Virus record (IMG/VR): IMGVR_UViG_3300044798_000087
Coordinates: 1-30,568 of that record
From: a virus
Reading direction: 5' to 3' (one strand)
Length of the DNA stretch: 30,568 nt
Translations under genes and position numbers: made by a program
Notes under the pieces: generated by a model
Told to the model about the DNA's origin: nothing
Database searches by the model: none
What the model saw: only the letters and a program-made list of their open reading frames with translations
Shown: piece by piece, positions 13,182 through 20,600 of the stretch
How the letters are laid out: each line of letters starts with the position of its first letter
Position numbering within the stretch: the first letter of the stretch is position 1

Positions 13182-13357
13182 CCGACGATCTTATTGTTGG
13201 CAATATCACGATTCCTGCCGAGCAACGTCAACCCTGTGAAGTGTATTCTAGGGTCGTAGGGTATCTGAGACCCGTTGCCCAGTGGAACAAGGGAAAACAG
13301 AGCGAGTGGACCGACAGAATACCGTTCAGGGTCAATACGCCAAAGGAGGTCAAATGA
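13178..13357 (+). CDS. Stand-alone glycyl-radical domain of class III ribonucleotide reductase (NrdD-like), 59 aa
   Basis: Residues 20-50 match the very C-terminus of anaerobic ribonucleotide reductase NrdD: C-E-V-Y-S-RVVGY (25-29), LRPV, WNKGK (36-40), then E-W-T-D-R (43-47). In NrdD the Gly of RVxGY carries the stable glycyl radical, so Gly28 is the candidate. Only this domain is present: no catalytic barrel and no zinc CxxC pairs. By analogy with YfiD, which replaces the radical domain of pyruvate formate-lyase, it could serve as a spare radical domain for host NrdD; phage mini-NrdD proteins are known but their role is not. ATGA overlaps at both ends support it as a real gene. Confidence 0.72.
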   Translation: MTDDLIVGNITIPAEQRQPCEVYSRVVGYLRPVAQWNKGKQSEWTDRIPFRVNTPKEVK

Positions 13358-13530
13358 GGGTTACGCACCGGCATCGTGAAACGCGGAAGTCCAAAGTCCT
13401 CAAGATTCCCCCCTATCACGTTGTCTATCCGCCGATTACGGAACTGATGGTACAGGAAATGGCAAGAGCTTATGAGAGGTCGTTGCGGTTTATCGTAGAG
13501 AATCTGTTCAGGGAGGTCTCATGCAAATAA
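13354..13530 (+). CDS. Basic hypothetical protein, 58 aa
   Basis: ATG overlaps the NrdD-like stop (ATGA) and follows AAAGGAGG. Basic N-terminus (RVTHRHRETRKSKVLKIPPY) and helical C-terminus (LMVQEMARAYERSLRFIVEN). The last 10 bases overlap the next gene. Possible small nucleic-acid-binding protein from charge alone. Confidence 0.62.
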   Translation: MRVTHRHRETRKSKVLKIPPYHVVYPPITELMVQEMARAYERSLRFIVENLFREVSCK

Positions 13531-13706
13531 AGTTTCAGGCAATCATCGCAGCGACAAGTAGCGCTTTCAAGGTGGGTGATGAAGGTGCTTCAAGGTTATC
13601 CCTTGATATCCCCGTAACAGAAATGGCATCTATTTTGCGCCTCATTGCATTTGGACGCGGGAAAGAATTAAGCATTACCGTGGATATTGAGGGAACAGAA
13701 GACTAG
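13521..13706 (+). CDS. Hypothetical protein, 61 aa
   Basis: ATG preceded by GGGAGGTCTC. Beta-rich, small: QIKFQAIIAATSSAFKVGDE, then RLSLDIPVTEMASILRLIA and LSITVDIEGTED. The pattern strand-helix-strand suggests a compact alpha/beta fold. Stop TAG lies two bases before the HNH-like gene's GTG. No family recognised. Confidence 0.65.
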   Translation: MQIKFQAIIAATSSAFKVGDEGASRLSLDIPVTEMASILRLIAFGRGKELSITVDIEGTED

Positions 13707-13707
13707 C

Positions 13708-14400
13708 GTGAACTACAAGAAAAAAATCTGTTTGATTTGTGGTTGTGAATACCAACCAACAGACGGCAAGCAGAAATGGTGTTTGGTTTGTGGGCCAGAG
13801 GCGCACAGAAATGTACAGAAGAAGCGCAACAAGGAATACTATGCAAAGAACAGAGACGCGATTTTAGTTAGCAGCCACATCTACGGAATGGAACATAGGG
13901 CCGAGAAAAAAGAGCACAATGCAGCGTATCTCGCCGCCAACAGAAAGGAACTGAATGAGGCGTGCCGTAAATATCGTCTTGCCAATCTAGACAAGGAAGT
14001 AGAACATCACCATCGCTGGAATCTCGAACATCCAGGGGCGAGTGCGGTTACCGCCAAACAATGGAGAGAGGAGAATCCAGGGCGAGCAAATGAGCTACAC
14101 AAAAACTGGAAACTAGAACACCCCGAAGAGGCACGACAGATGGCCTTAAGGCATGCCCATAAGCGCCGCAATCTTGGCTTTGTTTTGCTCAATGTTCCAT
14201 TCGTCGGTTGTGAGGGCCACCACGTAGACAATGAGCAAGTCATCAATATGCCCAAAGAGCTACACCGAAGCATTTACCATAGGCAAGATACCGGACAGGG
14301 CATGGCAAAGATAAATGCGATCGCCTACAACTTCTTGTTCAGGCAGGAAGTAGAAACTGCAATGATTGACATCGAGGAGGCGCACAATGGAGAAACGTGA
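13708..14400 (+). CDS. HNH-like homing nuclease, family copy 3 (zinc ribbon N-terminus)
   Basis: 230 aa from a GTG directly after the previous gene; the ribosome site is weak, so coupling is likely. Residues 6-30 are a zinc ribbon (ICLICGCEYQPTDGKQKWC and a following C). A long basic helical region follows (about 35-150) with repeats of AANRKELNE and WRxENPGRA type, similar to NUMOD-like spacers. The shared domain at about 155-225 has GFVLLNVPFVGCEGHHVD, VINMPKELHRSIYH, GMAKINAIAYNFLFRQEV. Ending of the KQEV type, as copies 1 and 7. The last 14 bases overlap the next gene. Confidence 0.82.
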   Translation: MNYKKKICLICGCEYQPTDGKQKWCLVCGPEAHRNVQKKRNKEYYAKNRDAILVSSHIYGMEHRAEKKEHNAAYLAANRKELNEACRKYRLANLDKEVEHHHRWNLEHPGASAVTAKQWREENPGRANELHKNWKLEHPEEARQMALRHAHKRRNLGFVLLNVPFVGCEGHHVDNEQVINMPKELHRSIYHRQDTGQGMAKINAIAYNFLFRQEVETAMIDIEEAHNGET

Positions 14401-14581
14401 AACCGTAGAGGAAATGCTGGAACATATTTCTATTGAACTGATGGACGCGAACATTTTAACCGCCATGAAGATGCTACATGATACAACCCGCAGTTATTCC
14501 GATAGGGAGAAAGACTATCTTGACGAGTTCGCCGACATTCCTTTTAGCGAAGAAGAGGATGACGAGGACGACGAGAAGTGA
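14387..14581 (+). CDS. Very acidic protein, 64 aa
   Basis: ATG after GGAGGCGCACA, inside the HNH gene's end. Helical (ETVEEMLEHISIELMDANIL), then a C-terminal run of Asp/Glu (FSEEEDDEDDEK). DNA-mimic inhibitors in phages have this composition, but so do many unrelated proteins. Stop overlaps the next GTG. Confidence 0.6.
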   Translation: MEKRETVEEMLEHISIELMDANILTAMKMLHDTTRSYSDREKDYLDEFADIPFSEEEDDEDDEK

Positions 14582-14661
14582 ATCTCTTCTGGTTTCTAGT
14601 TATTGCCCTTGGCTCTGCCCTCATCGGATTTGAGTTTGGGAGATGGTGGGAAGAGAAGTGA
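14578..14661 (+). CDS. 27-aa membrane mini-protein
   Basis: GTG start overlaps the previous stop (GTGA). VNLFWFLVIALGSALIGFEF followed by GRWWEEK: one transmembrane helix with Trp/Glu/Lys anchor at the C-terminus. Similar in size and shape to the peptide at 4750. Role unknown; membrane insertion is the only supported statement. Confidence 0.58.
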   Translation: MNLFWFLVIALGSALIGFEFGRWWEEK

Positions 14662-15191
14662 AACGTCTCGTTTCCCAATCGGTCATTGATGCGAGTGATG
14701 CCCTTCTTGCACGAATTGACGCCAAGAGGAGACTCAAACGCAAAGTGTCCGGTGAGGTGGTCGAGGTGGAAGTCATAGATAAGCCCGTCAAGGTAAGGGG
14801 CAAGCGGAAGAAGTCCGACCGTACCAAGCGCATTGAGTTGTTGGATACCCTTTTCTCTGAGGCCATTCGATTGAGGGATGATTTTACCTGTCAGAAGTGT
14901 GGACACCAGAACAAGTCGGCGCAGACAGCCCATATCTGGACGCGCAATAACTATAGCACAAGGTGGGATATGGAGAATGCTCTATGCCTCTGTTATATGT
15001 GCCACATCAGGGGTTTCCATTCTGCCCACCGAGAACCAGCCGAGTTTATGGAATGGGTACATCAACGCATGGGAGATGAACGGTGGGAGGAACTCAGGGC
15101 GCGATCCATGAACACGGTCAAGGTCAATGATATTTTCATGGACGAGACAGAACAACGATTGAGGGAATATCTAGGTAGCAACTTGCGCTAG
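14658..15191 (+). CDS. HNH endonuclease, canonical zinc type, 177 aa (NinG/Rap-like possibility)
   Basis: GTG overlapping the previous stop; an in-frame ATG at 14643 is an alternative. Basic N-terminal 60 residues (RLKRKVSGEVVEVEV, KVRGKRKKSDRTKR). HNH domain at about 75-125: DDFTCQKCGHQNKS, AQTAHIWTRN, WDMENALCLCYMCHIRGFH, then PAEFMEWVHQRMG. The layout of two CxxC pairs around AHI...N...C..CH resembles phage recombination nucleases such as lambda NinG (Rap) as well as generic HNH enzymes. It lacks NUMOD repeats and may be a real recombination gene rather than a mobile one. Last gene of the rightward operon. Confidence 0.78.
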   Translation: MKRLVSQSVIDASDALLARIDAKRRLKRKVSGEVVEVEVIDKPVKVRGKRKKSDRTKRIELLDTLFSEAIRLRDDFTCQKCGHQNKSAQTAHIWTRNNYSTRWDMENALCLCYMCHIRGFHSAHREPAEFMEWVHQRMGDERWEELRARSMNTVKVNDIFMDETEQRLREYLGSNLR

Positions 15192-15210
15192 TCAAAACTT
15201 GTGCTAGAAT
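15183..15210 (+). promoter_or_regulatory. Possible promoter ahead of the terminator
   Basis: TTGCGC (15183-15188), 16-bp spacer, TAGAAT (15205-15210) within TGTGCTAGAAT, an extended -10. It would make an RNA of only about 40 nt ending at the hairpin below. May be fortuitous. Confidence 0.3.
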
Positions 15211-15229
15211 ATGGATACCTTCCCAGGTC

Positions 15230-15257
15230 GGGCGATACTTCGGTGTCGCCCATTTTT
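15230..15257 (+). terminator. Rho-independent terminator of the rightward operon
   Basis: GGGCGATAC pairs with GTGTCGCCC (9 bp, one T-G) around a TTCG tetraloop, followed by ATTTTT. It lies 38 bases after the last plus-strand stop codon. Confidence 0.82.
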
Positions 15258-15416
15258 ATACCTAGATGTGATTCTAGCCCCGTAGCGATGATTTGGGGGG
15301 TATAGACGTACCTGAGTAGGGTCAGATTGCGGAAATGGCACATAGACGTATATGGTGCATACGTCCCCGCAGAAAATGTGCAAATAGCGGGAGCAATGTG
15401 CAGATAGGGCGGTTCC
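15258..15416. other. Non-coding region with iteron-like repeats
   Basis: No gene seen. Contains the three AATGTGCA-type repeats, an inverted repeat GACGTAT (15345-15351) with ATACGTC (15359-15365), and a second ATAGACGTA at 15302-15310. It leads directly into the strong promoter at 15417. Candidate control region or replication origin. Confidence 0.5.
15334..15407 (+). repeat. Three phased iteron-like direct repeats
   Basis: AATGGCACATAG (15334-15345), AATGTGCAAATAG (15375-15387), AATGTGCAGATAG (15395-15407). Starts are 41 and 20 bases apart, close to four and two helical turns, so the sites face the same side of the helix. The last copy ends 9 bases before the -35 of the next promoter, the usual place for an activator or initiator site. 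Confidence 0.6.
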
Positions 15417-15445
15417 TTGACACTGGTGTGCTGAACTGATATAAA
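15417..15445 (+). promoter_or_regulatory. Near-consensus sigma70 promoter in front of a non-coding region
   Basis: TTGACA (15417-15422), exact 17-bp spacer, TATAAA (15440-15445): the best promoter in the window, yet no open reading frame follows before the convergent minus-strand gene. Start site expected near 15452. Confidence 0.78.
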
Positions 15446-15451
15446 ATATCT

Positions 15452-15790
15452 CTTCTGCCAACGGCGATATCAACCATGAAACGGTGATGTTATCACCAAA
15501 TGACGAGCCATCAAGTACCCATCAAGTAAATGCGGAAGCCGCCCTAGAAAAGCGACGGCTTGGGATCTACTTCCACACTTGGCGGATGAGGCTGTTCCTG
15601 GCTGAGGCGCTCCGGTAGACCCATTTAATCTCCTAGTGGGAGAACCAGGTTGAACTATTCAGTATTCCTTAACTGTTCAAGAGACTCTGTACGGTGCCCA
15701 CAGGGTCGGGAGCCCACCTCGCCTTGCACGAGGGAAGGAACCACTCGGATTTGTACGCACCATCGCCGAGGGCAAGGAACTGGCTGGCAT
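15452..15790 (+). ncRNA. Candidate structured non-coding RNA, about 340 nt
   Basis: No reading frame of useful length exists on either strand. Ordered helices can be drawn by eye: GGTGAT/ATCACC (15483/15492), AGCCG/CGGCT (15537/15556), TGGGATCTAC/GTAGACCCA with one bulge (15561/15615), TCTCC/GGAGA (15629/15639), TTGAAC/GTTCAA (15650/15675), GACTCTGT/ACAGGGTC (15683/15700), CCTCG/CGAGG (15717/15729), CTCGG/CCGAG (15744/15766), with CCTTGC/GCAAGG (15722/15772) as an alternative long-range pair. The strong promoter just upstream sets the strand. The 3' end is uncertain. I cannot match it to tmRNA, RNase P RNA or a group I intron. Confidence 0.5.
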
Positions 15791-15797
15791 CTAGATT

Positions 15798-16589
15798 TCA
15801 TTCACTAACGTGAACATCATGCCGGAGACCGTCGAGTCTTATTCTAGGGCATCCGGTGTGGCTTGGGGGTAAGCCAGCCTGTTCGGCATAACTCCCATCC
15901 CAGTTCAGGAAGGAACCGGAATCGATGAGAAATACCTTGTCGGCCTTCAGCATGGACTTCCCCTCTTTCGTGGCATGGAGGCGGTAGCGGTCAATCGGAG
16001 CGGCAGCTTCAAGATGATTGTGTGCCCCGACCAGAAAGTCGGCTCCCTCGAACAGGTCGGTCAACTTGTACACCCTGTTCAGTTTTCCCCCAGGAGTAGC
16101 ACCCCCGCCCGTCGTATGATGGAAGTAGCCAGTGTAACTTATCCTTGAGCCTTCCCATTCCTTCTCACCGTTCTTGCGGGCGTTATGTCCTACCCCGATA
16201 TGGAGAACTGCGGAGAAACCACAGTACGGAATCGACAAGTCATCGCACAAGTCCTCAATCAAGTCGCATCCAGCAAAACGCACAAGGCGTTGCTCGTGAT
16301 TCCCGACAACCGCCCCAACGATAAGGTCTTTCACGGGCCGCAATCTATCCCGTAAGTAGTGTTTTGCCTCTCGCAAGTTCATGTTGCAGTCAAACAAGTC
16401 TGATACCCCGTCTTTCGTCACCGTATCGTAGAGATCGCCCATAAGGAAAATATATGCTTTTTCACTTTTTGCCCAATCCAAATATCCCTCAAACTTCTTC
16501 AAGTCAGATTGAGCCGAGCCACAATGCACGTCTCCTATTGGCAGAAGATAGACAAAGTTTCTCTTATCGGTTATCTCGATAAGGCGCAT
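15798..16589 (-). CDS. Calcineurin-like metallophosphoesterase, 263 aa
   Basis: Metal-dependent phosphoesterase; substrate unknown (phage members include nucleases and nucleotide phosphatases). The dimetal motifs are complete: GDVH (Asp20, His22), GDLYD (Asp52), GNHE (96-99), a His-containing FHHTTGGG strand, and GAHNH near residue 195. The ATG overlaps the upstream HNH stop (TAATG). It is the last gene of a three-gene minus-strand operon with its own promoter at 17.6 kb and converges on the candidate RNA gene. No terminator follows it. Confidence 0.85.
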   Translation of the reverse strand: MRLIEITDKRNFVYLLPIGDVHCGSAQSDLKKFEGYLDWAKSEKAYIFLMGDLYDTVTKDGVSDLFDCNMNLREAKHYLRDRLRPVKDLIVGAVVGNHEQRLVRFAGCDLIEDLCDDLSIPYCGFSAVLHIGVGHNARKNGEKEWEGSRISYTGYFHHTTGGGATPGGKLNRVYKLTDLFEGADFLVGAHNHLEAAAPIDRYRLHATKEGKSMLKADKVFLIDSGSFLNWDGSYAEQAGLPPSHTGCPRIRLDGLRHDVHVSE

Positions 16590-17227
16590 TACGTCCAATC
16601 CTCCGTTAGGTATGCGCCAGCCAAGAGATTGATTTCAGTCATATTCCTCCCCGTCCACACGTTGTGTGAAACGCTTTTGTGCATCTCTTTGGGAATGTAA
16701 ATAACGTCAGTCAGATTGATGTGGTGTCCCTCGCAACCGTCAAACGGGGAATTGAGGGGGTTAAAGCCCAAAACTCTCCGCTTGGCTTTCATCTTTCTCA
16801 TGGCAAGACTGTCATTTTCGGGATGTTCCGTATGCCACTTCTCATTAGTTGCGCGGGCCCTTTCGGTCGTTCCGTACATCCTCATCCTTTCGGGATTCGC
16901 TATTGCCCACGCCTTGCCCGTGACGGCTTTTTGTTCTCGCGTGACTAACGGGGCGCACCCTGCGCAATATTTTTGTGCCGTTCCCGTCGGAAAGTATTGT
17001 CTCCCACATCGGGAACACGTCCTCGACACGGTCCCAATTGGTCGATGGTGATAACAGCGATCACGGTTGGCCGCTACCTTGTCGGGATTAGCGGTTCGCC
17101 AAATCTTCGATGTTACCTTGGCGATTTCCTTTCGGGCGAGCGGGGCGCAAGCGGGACAATACCAACTACGCGACCCACTGGGAACATATTCTATCCCGCA
17201 CCTACGACAGTGTTTTGCCCGATACAT
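16589..17227 (-). CDS. HNH-like homing nuclease, family copy 4 (two zinc ribbons)
   Basis: 212 aa. ATG at 17227 preceded by GGGGAGGAAGA, both lying inside the upstream gene's last 26 bases. Two zinc ribbons in tandem: HCRRCGIEYVPSGSRSWYC (about residues 6-24) and CSRCGRQYFPTGTAQKYC (about 64-81), each followed by a fourth Cys. Shared domain near the C-terminus: GFNPLNSPFDGCEGHHIN, VIYIPKEMHKSVSH, WTGRNMTEINLLAGAYLTEDW. This is the TEDW-ending subtype with copies 5 and 6. It separates the metallopeptidase-like gene from the phosphoesterase gene. Confidence 0.82.
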   Translation of the reverse strand: MYRAKHCRRCGIEYVPSGSRSWYCPACAPLARKEIAKVTSKIWRTANPDKVAANRDRCYHHRPIGTVSRTCSRCGRQYFPTGTAQKYCAGCAPLVTREQKAVTGKAWAIANPERMRMYGTTERARATNEKWHTEHPENDSLAMRKMKAKRRVLGFNPLNSPFDGCEGHHINLTDVIYIPKEMHKSVSHNVWTGRNMTEINLLAGAYLTEDWT

Positions 17228-17531
17228 TCTTCCTCCCCTTCCGTTCGACAAGAGCCTTAACCATGACCTCTGCAACGAGATATACGTTCGTCTCGTCATC
17301 GAGGCAATCAGTCAAATACTGAAGGCAATGGAATAATTCGTGGGCTATCGCTACTCGTGTCTTGTACTGCGACATTTTCTCTTGAATCATAACTTCAATT
17401 TGCTGATACCCCCCACGCTTCTTCGGCCAGAGAGTTAGTCCTTCGGGTATTTCCCCGACAGGTTCCGCTTTGTCAGCATATGGTTTGAGTAGAGCCTTCG
17501 GAACCTTCTCAACCTTGATGACAACGGTCAT
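17202..17531 (-). CDS. HExxH metallopeptidase-like protein, 109 aa
   Basis: Residues 62-71 (IAHELFHCLQ) hold the zinc-protease signature HExxH at 64-68; Asp/Glu at 78-80 and Glu88 in the next helix are candidates for the third ligand. Small phage proteins of this type are common and mostly uncharacterised. The start ATG overlaps the stop of a 7-codon upstream frame. The last residues (KGRKNVSGKTLS) are encoded by the DNA that also holds the ribosome site and first codons of the HNH gene, so the original C-terminus may have been replaced at insertion. Confidence 0.65.
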   Translation of the reverse strand: MTVVIKVEKVPKALLKPYADKAEPVGEIPEGLTLWPKKRGGYQQIEVMIQEKMSQYKTRVAIAHELFHCLQYLTDCLDDETNVYLVAEVMVKALVERKGRKNVSGKTLS

Positions 17532-17551
17532 GACTTATGCCACTTCATCAT
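17528..17551 (-). CDS. 7-codon upstream frame (MMKWHKS), possible leader peptide
   Basis: The strong ribosome site GGGGAGGCAAA precedes this tiny frame, not the metallopeptidase gene. Its stop overlaps that gene's ATG (ATGA). It probably sets translation of the peptidase gene by coupling. It could also simply be a chance frame, with ribosomes starting at the downstream ATG. Confidence 0.4.
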   Translation of the reverse strand: MMKWHKS

Positions 17552-17577
17552 TTTGCCTCCCCATACTAGGATAGTTT

Positions 17578-17606
17578 AGTATACCACAATTTTCTTGACA
17601 GTGCAA
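17578..17606 (-). promoter_or_regulatory. Sigma70-type promoter for the peptidase/HNH/phosphoesterase operon
   Basis: On the minus strand TTGCAC (17606-17601), 17-bp spacer, TATACT (17583-17578) preceded by TGG as an extended -10. It fills the gap between the 1666-aa gene and the upstream frame. Same hexamers and spacing as the 9.4-kb promoter. Confidence 0.75.
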
Positions 17607-20600
17607 CTAGGGTCGCTTGGGAATGATAAGATGCGGCCGTACTGTGGATGGTGTTGGACGAGATGTCGGGCCGGAAGGGGGCGCGGTTTGAGCCGGGAAT
17701 AACCACTTCTTCGCTTCGAGGTATCCCTTGACGGGTGCGGCAGTAACGTATCCCCCAAGTTCAATGATGAATCCCGCAACTGCCTTCCAGTTTCCCTTTG
17801 ATGCGGACGAGAAGATGTTTTTGATAATCTCGAAGGGTTGGAGGGCGACGGGTGCACTACCCCACGTCATTCCCTGCAATCCCTGGGTGATGTATCTTCC
17901 AAGGATAGGAATCATGTTCTCGATGGCCGAAAGCGCCACATATCCCCACCAGGTATCGTACCACTTACCCGCATTGGGATTCTTCTCGCGTCCGCGACTT
18001 ATCCTATCGGCAAGGCGCATGACGAGGGCGACCCCGACGATGGTGAACAGGAGTTGGCGGAAGGCGCGATGTGCTGGAACCTTTCCCTTTGCTGCACCTC
18101 TCCCGAGATAGTTCAGATAATCCGCCGCCGCAGTCGCTTCTCCCGTAAAGGCCGTAAAGATGCGGGCAATCTCAGACTGCTTGTAGACATCCGATTTATC
18201 TTCCACGAGTTCGGAGGCATGGGTGGCGAGAATCGCACGCTGTACCTCGAAGGCGTTTTCCTCAATCGTTCGTTCGGGATGTTCGCGTGTCGCCCGTGCC
18301 AGACCTCCGATTGCTGCCGAAGCAATATCTGTTGTATCGGCAATGCGGAAGGTGACATTCTCCCAATCTCTGAGTTTGGAAACGCCCCTCTGCCAGTTCT
18401 TTTCTAGGTCTGACATCGTGACCTCTGCCTCAGTACGAATGGGGTCAAGAACACGGTCATAGAGAACGGGCATGAACTCCTTGATAACTCGCATTGCCGC
18501 ATTCGGATTACTGATGAGTTTTACTGTTCCGTATAGCATCGTTTCTGGCCCGAACTGACCCATAGAGGTCATATAAGATGCACCCGCCGTCACCATCTTG
18601 GATGCACGGAGTGCCAGAATGGAGCAGGATACCGCGAGTCTGCTGTTGCGGATGACTCGCTCAAGTTGTCTCCATTGTGGAGGAACCGCTTGAAGTCCGA
18701 GTGCGCCCGCTGGATTACCTAAGTCTTTGGCATACTGGAGAACAGACCGGTATCCCTCCCGCCCCATGCGGATTGTGAACGCGTCCTTGACGTGAACGTC
18801 CTTGACGATTTGCAAGATGTCTTGCGATACTCCTTCTCGATGAATGAAGTCCGTCGTCTGGCCGATGTAAGAAATAAATGTGGCAATGGGGTCTTCCCTT
18901 AAGGGAATAGCCGAACGGGGAACACGGGACTTTTCCCAGTCCTTCGTTGTCGAGTTCTGTACCCAACCCCTATCAATAACATCTTGATGTAGGAGTTCAG
19001 TTGCGCCCCTCCCTTCTGGTTGACCCACAGTATCCCCCCGTTCGAGTTCGATGTGGACGTAGTTCTCCAACTCTGGCAAGGACTCTCCGTTATGGCTATA
19101 CTCATAGGCCGCATTGACCGCAGGCCAAGAACCGCCATAATCGTCTATCATCATATTGGCGACATCCACTTCTTCGGGGGTCATACTCTGAATGGCCTGT
19201 GCGATTGTCTCTTCGGTATACTTGTTTCCTGCCATCAGGTGATACAGGTTGTCCTGCCGCAGGGAGTTGATTGCCACAAGGAGGACTTGCGCCTGGGTCA
19301 CAACTTGACCATTCGGAAGTGTCCTTTCCACGTTATAGGTCTTCCCTGTAATCCCGTCTTTTGCGATGCGTTCCGTAATACGTTCCTGAACCGTGCGAAC
19401 AGAACTACGGACGGCGTTCTCCATCTTGATTGCATTGTCGTAAAGAGTAGTCGTGATTGTTCCGTCCTTGAACCCATCGAGTTCTTGGAACTGCCAGACC
19501 TTTCTTCCTTTCTCATCGGCAATCCACTGAATATCTTCCTTGAGTTGATTGGAGCGAACACGAACGTGAGACTCTTCCCCGACATTGGGAATACTCGAAG
19601 GTTTGACGCTCGTCAATATCTGTGCGGTAATGGCATCTGCCGTCTTATTGAGATATTCTGTCCGAGCGAGTTTCATGGCGTCGCGTTTCTCTATCCCAAG
19701 ATCACGGAGTGCCCGTACCTTTGCTTCAAGTTGCCGAAGGTCGGGAAGCGAAATCTCCTGTTCGGAAGGAACGGCCGGACGCTGGTTGACGTGTAATCCA
19801 ACCCTCTCTGCCAACATCGGAAATTGGGTAGAGGATTCTTTCTCGAATAACTTCTCTGTACCTTTCACGCCAGCAGTTGCAGTCTGAACCGCCCTTCGTT
19901 CCTCGGCGGTCTTGATGGAGACTCCCTTGATACTCGCAATCAACCTTGCCCGCTCAGCAATATCCTTTGCCTTGCGTTCGGCCTCGGCACGCATCCATTC
20001 CTGCGTCTTCAAGAGGTTCTTTGCCCGCTCCTTGAGTGCCGCGATAATTCGTTCTGCCTGTACCTTCTTCTGGGCAAGGGCAAGGTCTTCGCCAAACTTC
20101 TGACCCTCCATTGCCTTCTTCGCCTTTGCCATCAATTCCTGACCGTTCTTCTCAATCTGTTCCTGCGTCTGTTCTTTCAGGGCCGTGAACTTCTCGGCAG
20201 TAATCCGTTTGGCCACCGTAGATGCCTTTCCTCTCGCCATCTGTTCTGCCAAGACCTTATCGTTGTATTTCTTGACGGCATCTGCCACCATTGCCTTGCG
20301 TTTGTCCAATGACGGCATATTCTCAATTTTGTGATATGCCTTCCAATGCAACGCATTTGTTGGAACCTTTGCGGCAACCATCGCTTGATAGAACTCGTCT
20401 ATTATCCGTTTGGTAATCCCACCCGACTTCTTGGCGGCAGTAACCCTGTCAAGGGCCGCGGTGATGCGACTGATAGTATTATTATCCGTTGGGATGGTAT
20501 TACTCGTTCCCTGCGTGGCAGAGGGTTCAACGGCGGTATTCAGGGGAGCAACTTCCTGACCCGTCAATCCTGTCTGACCTGCGGGAAGGGGGGCGATATT

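Noticed and set aside
15204-15473. 89-codon minus-strand frame across the non-coding block
   Set aside because: Antisense to the terminator, iterons and promoter; no ribosome site; composition like random sequence.
15650-15710. Group I intron core (GTTCAAGAGACTC resembles an R element)
   Set aside because: No matching S element or P7 partner was found at suitable distance and no interrupted gene flanks the region.
19020-19796. 258-codon plus-strand frame inside the 1666-aa gene
   Set aside because: Antisense shadow of a long Ala/Glu-rich gene; no ribosome site and Cys/Arg/Phe-rich composition.
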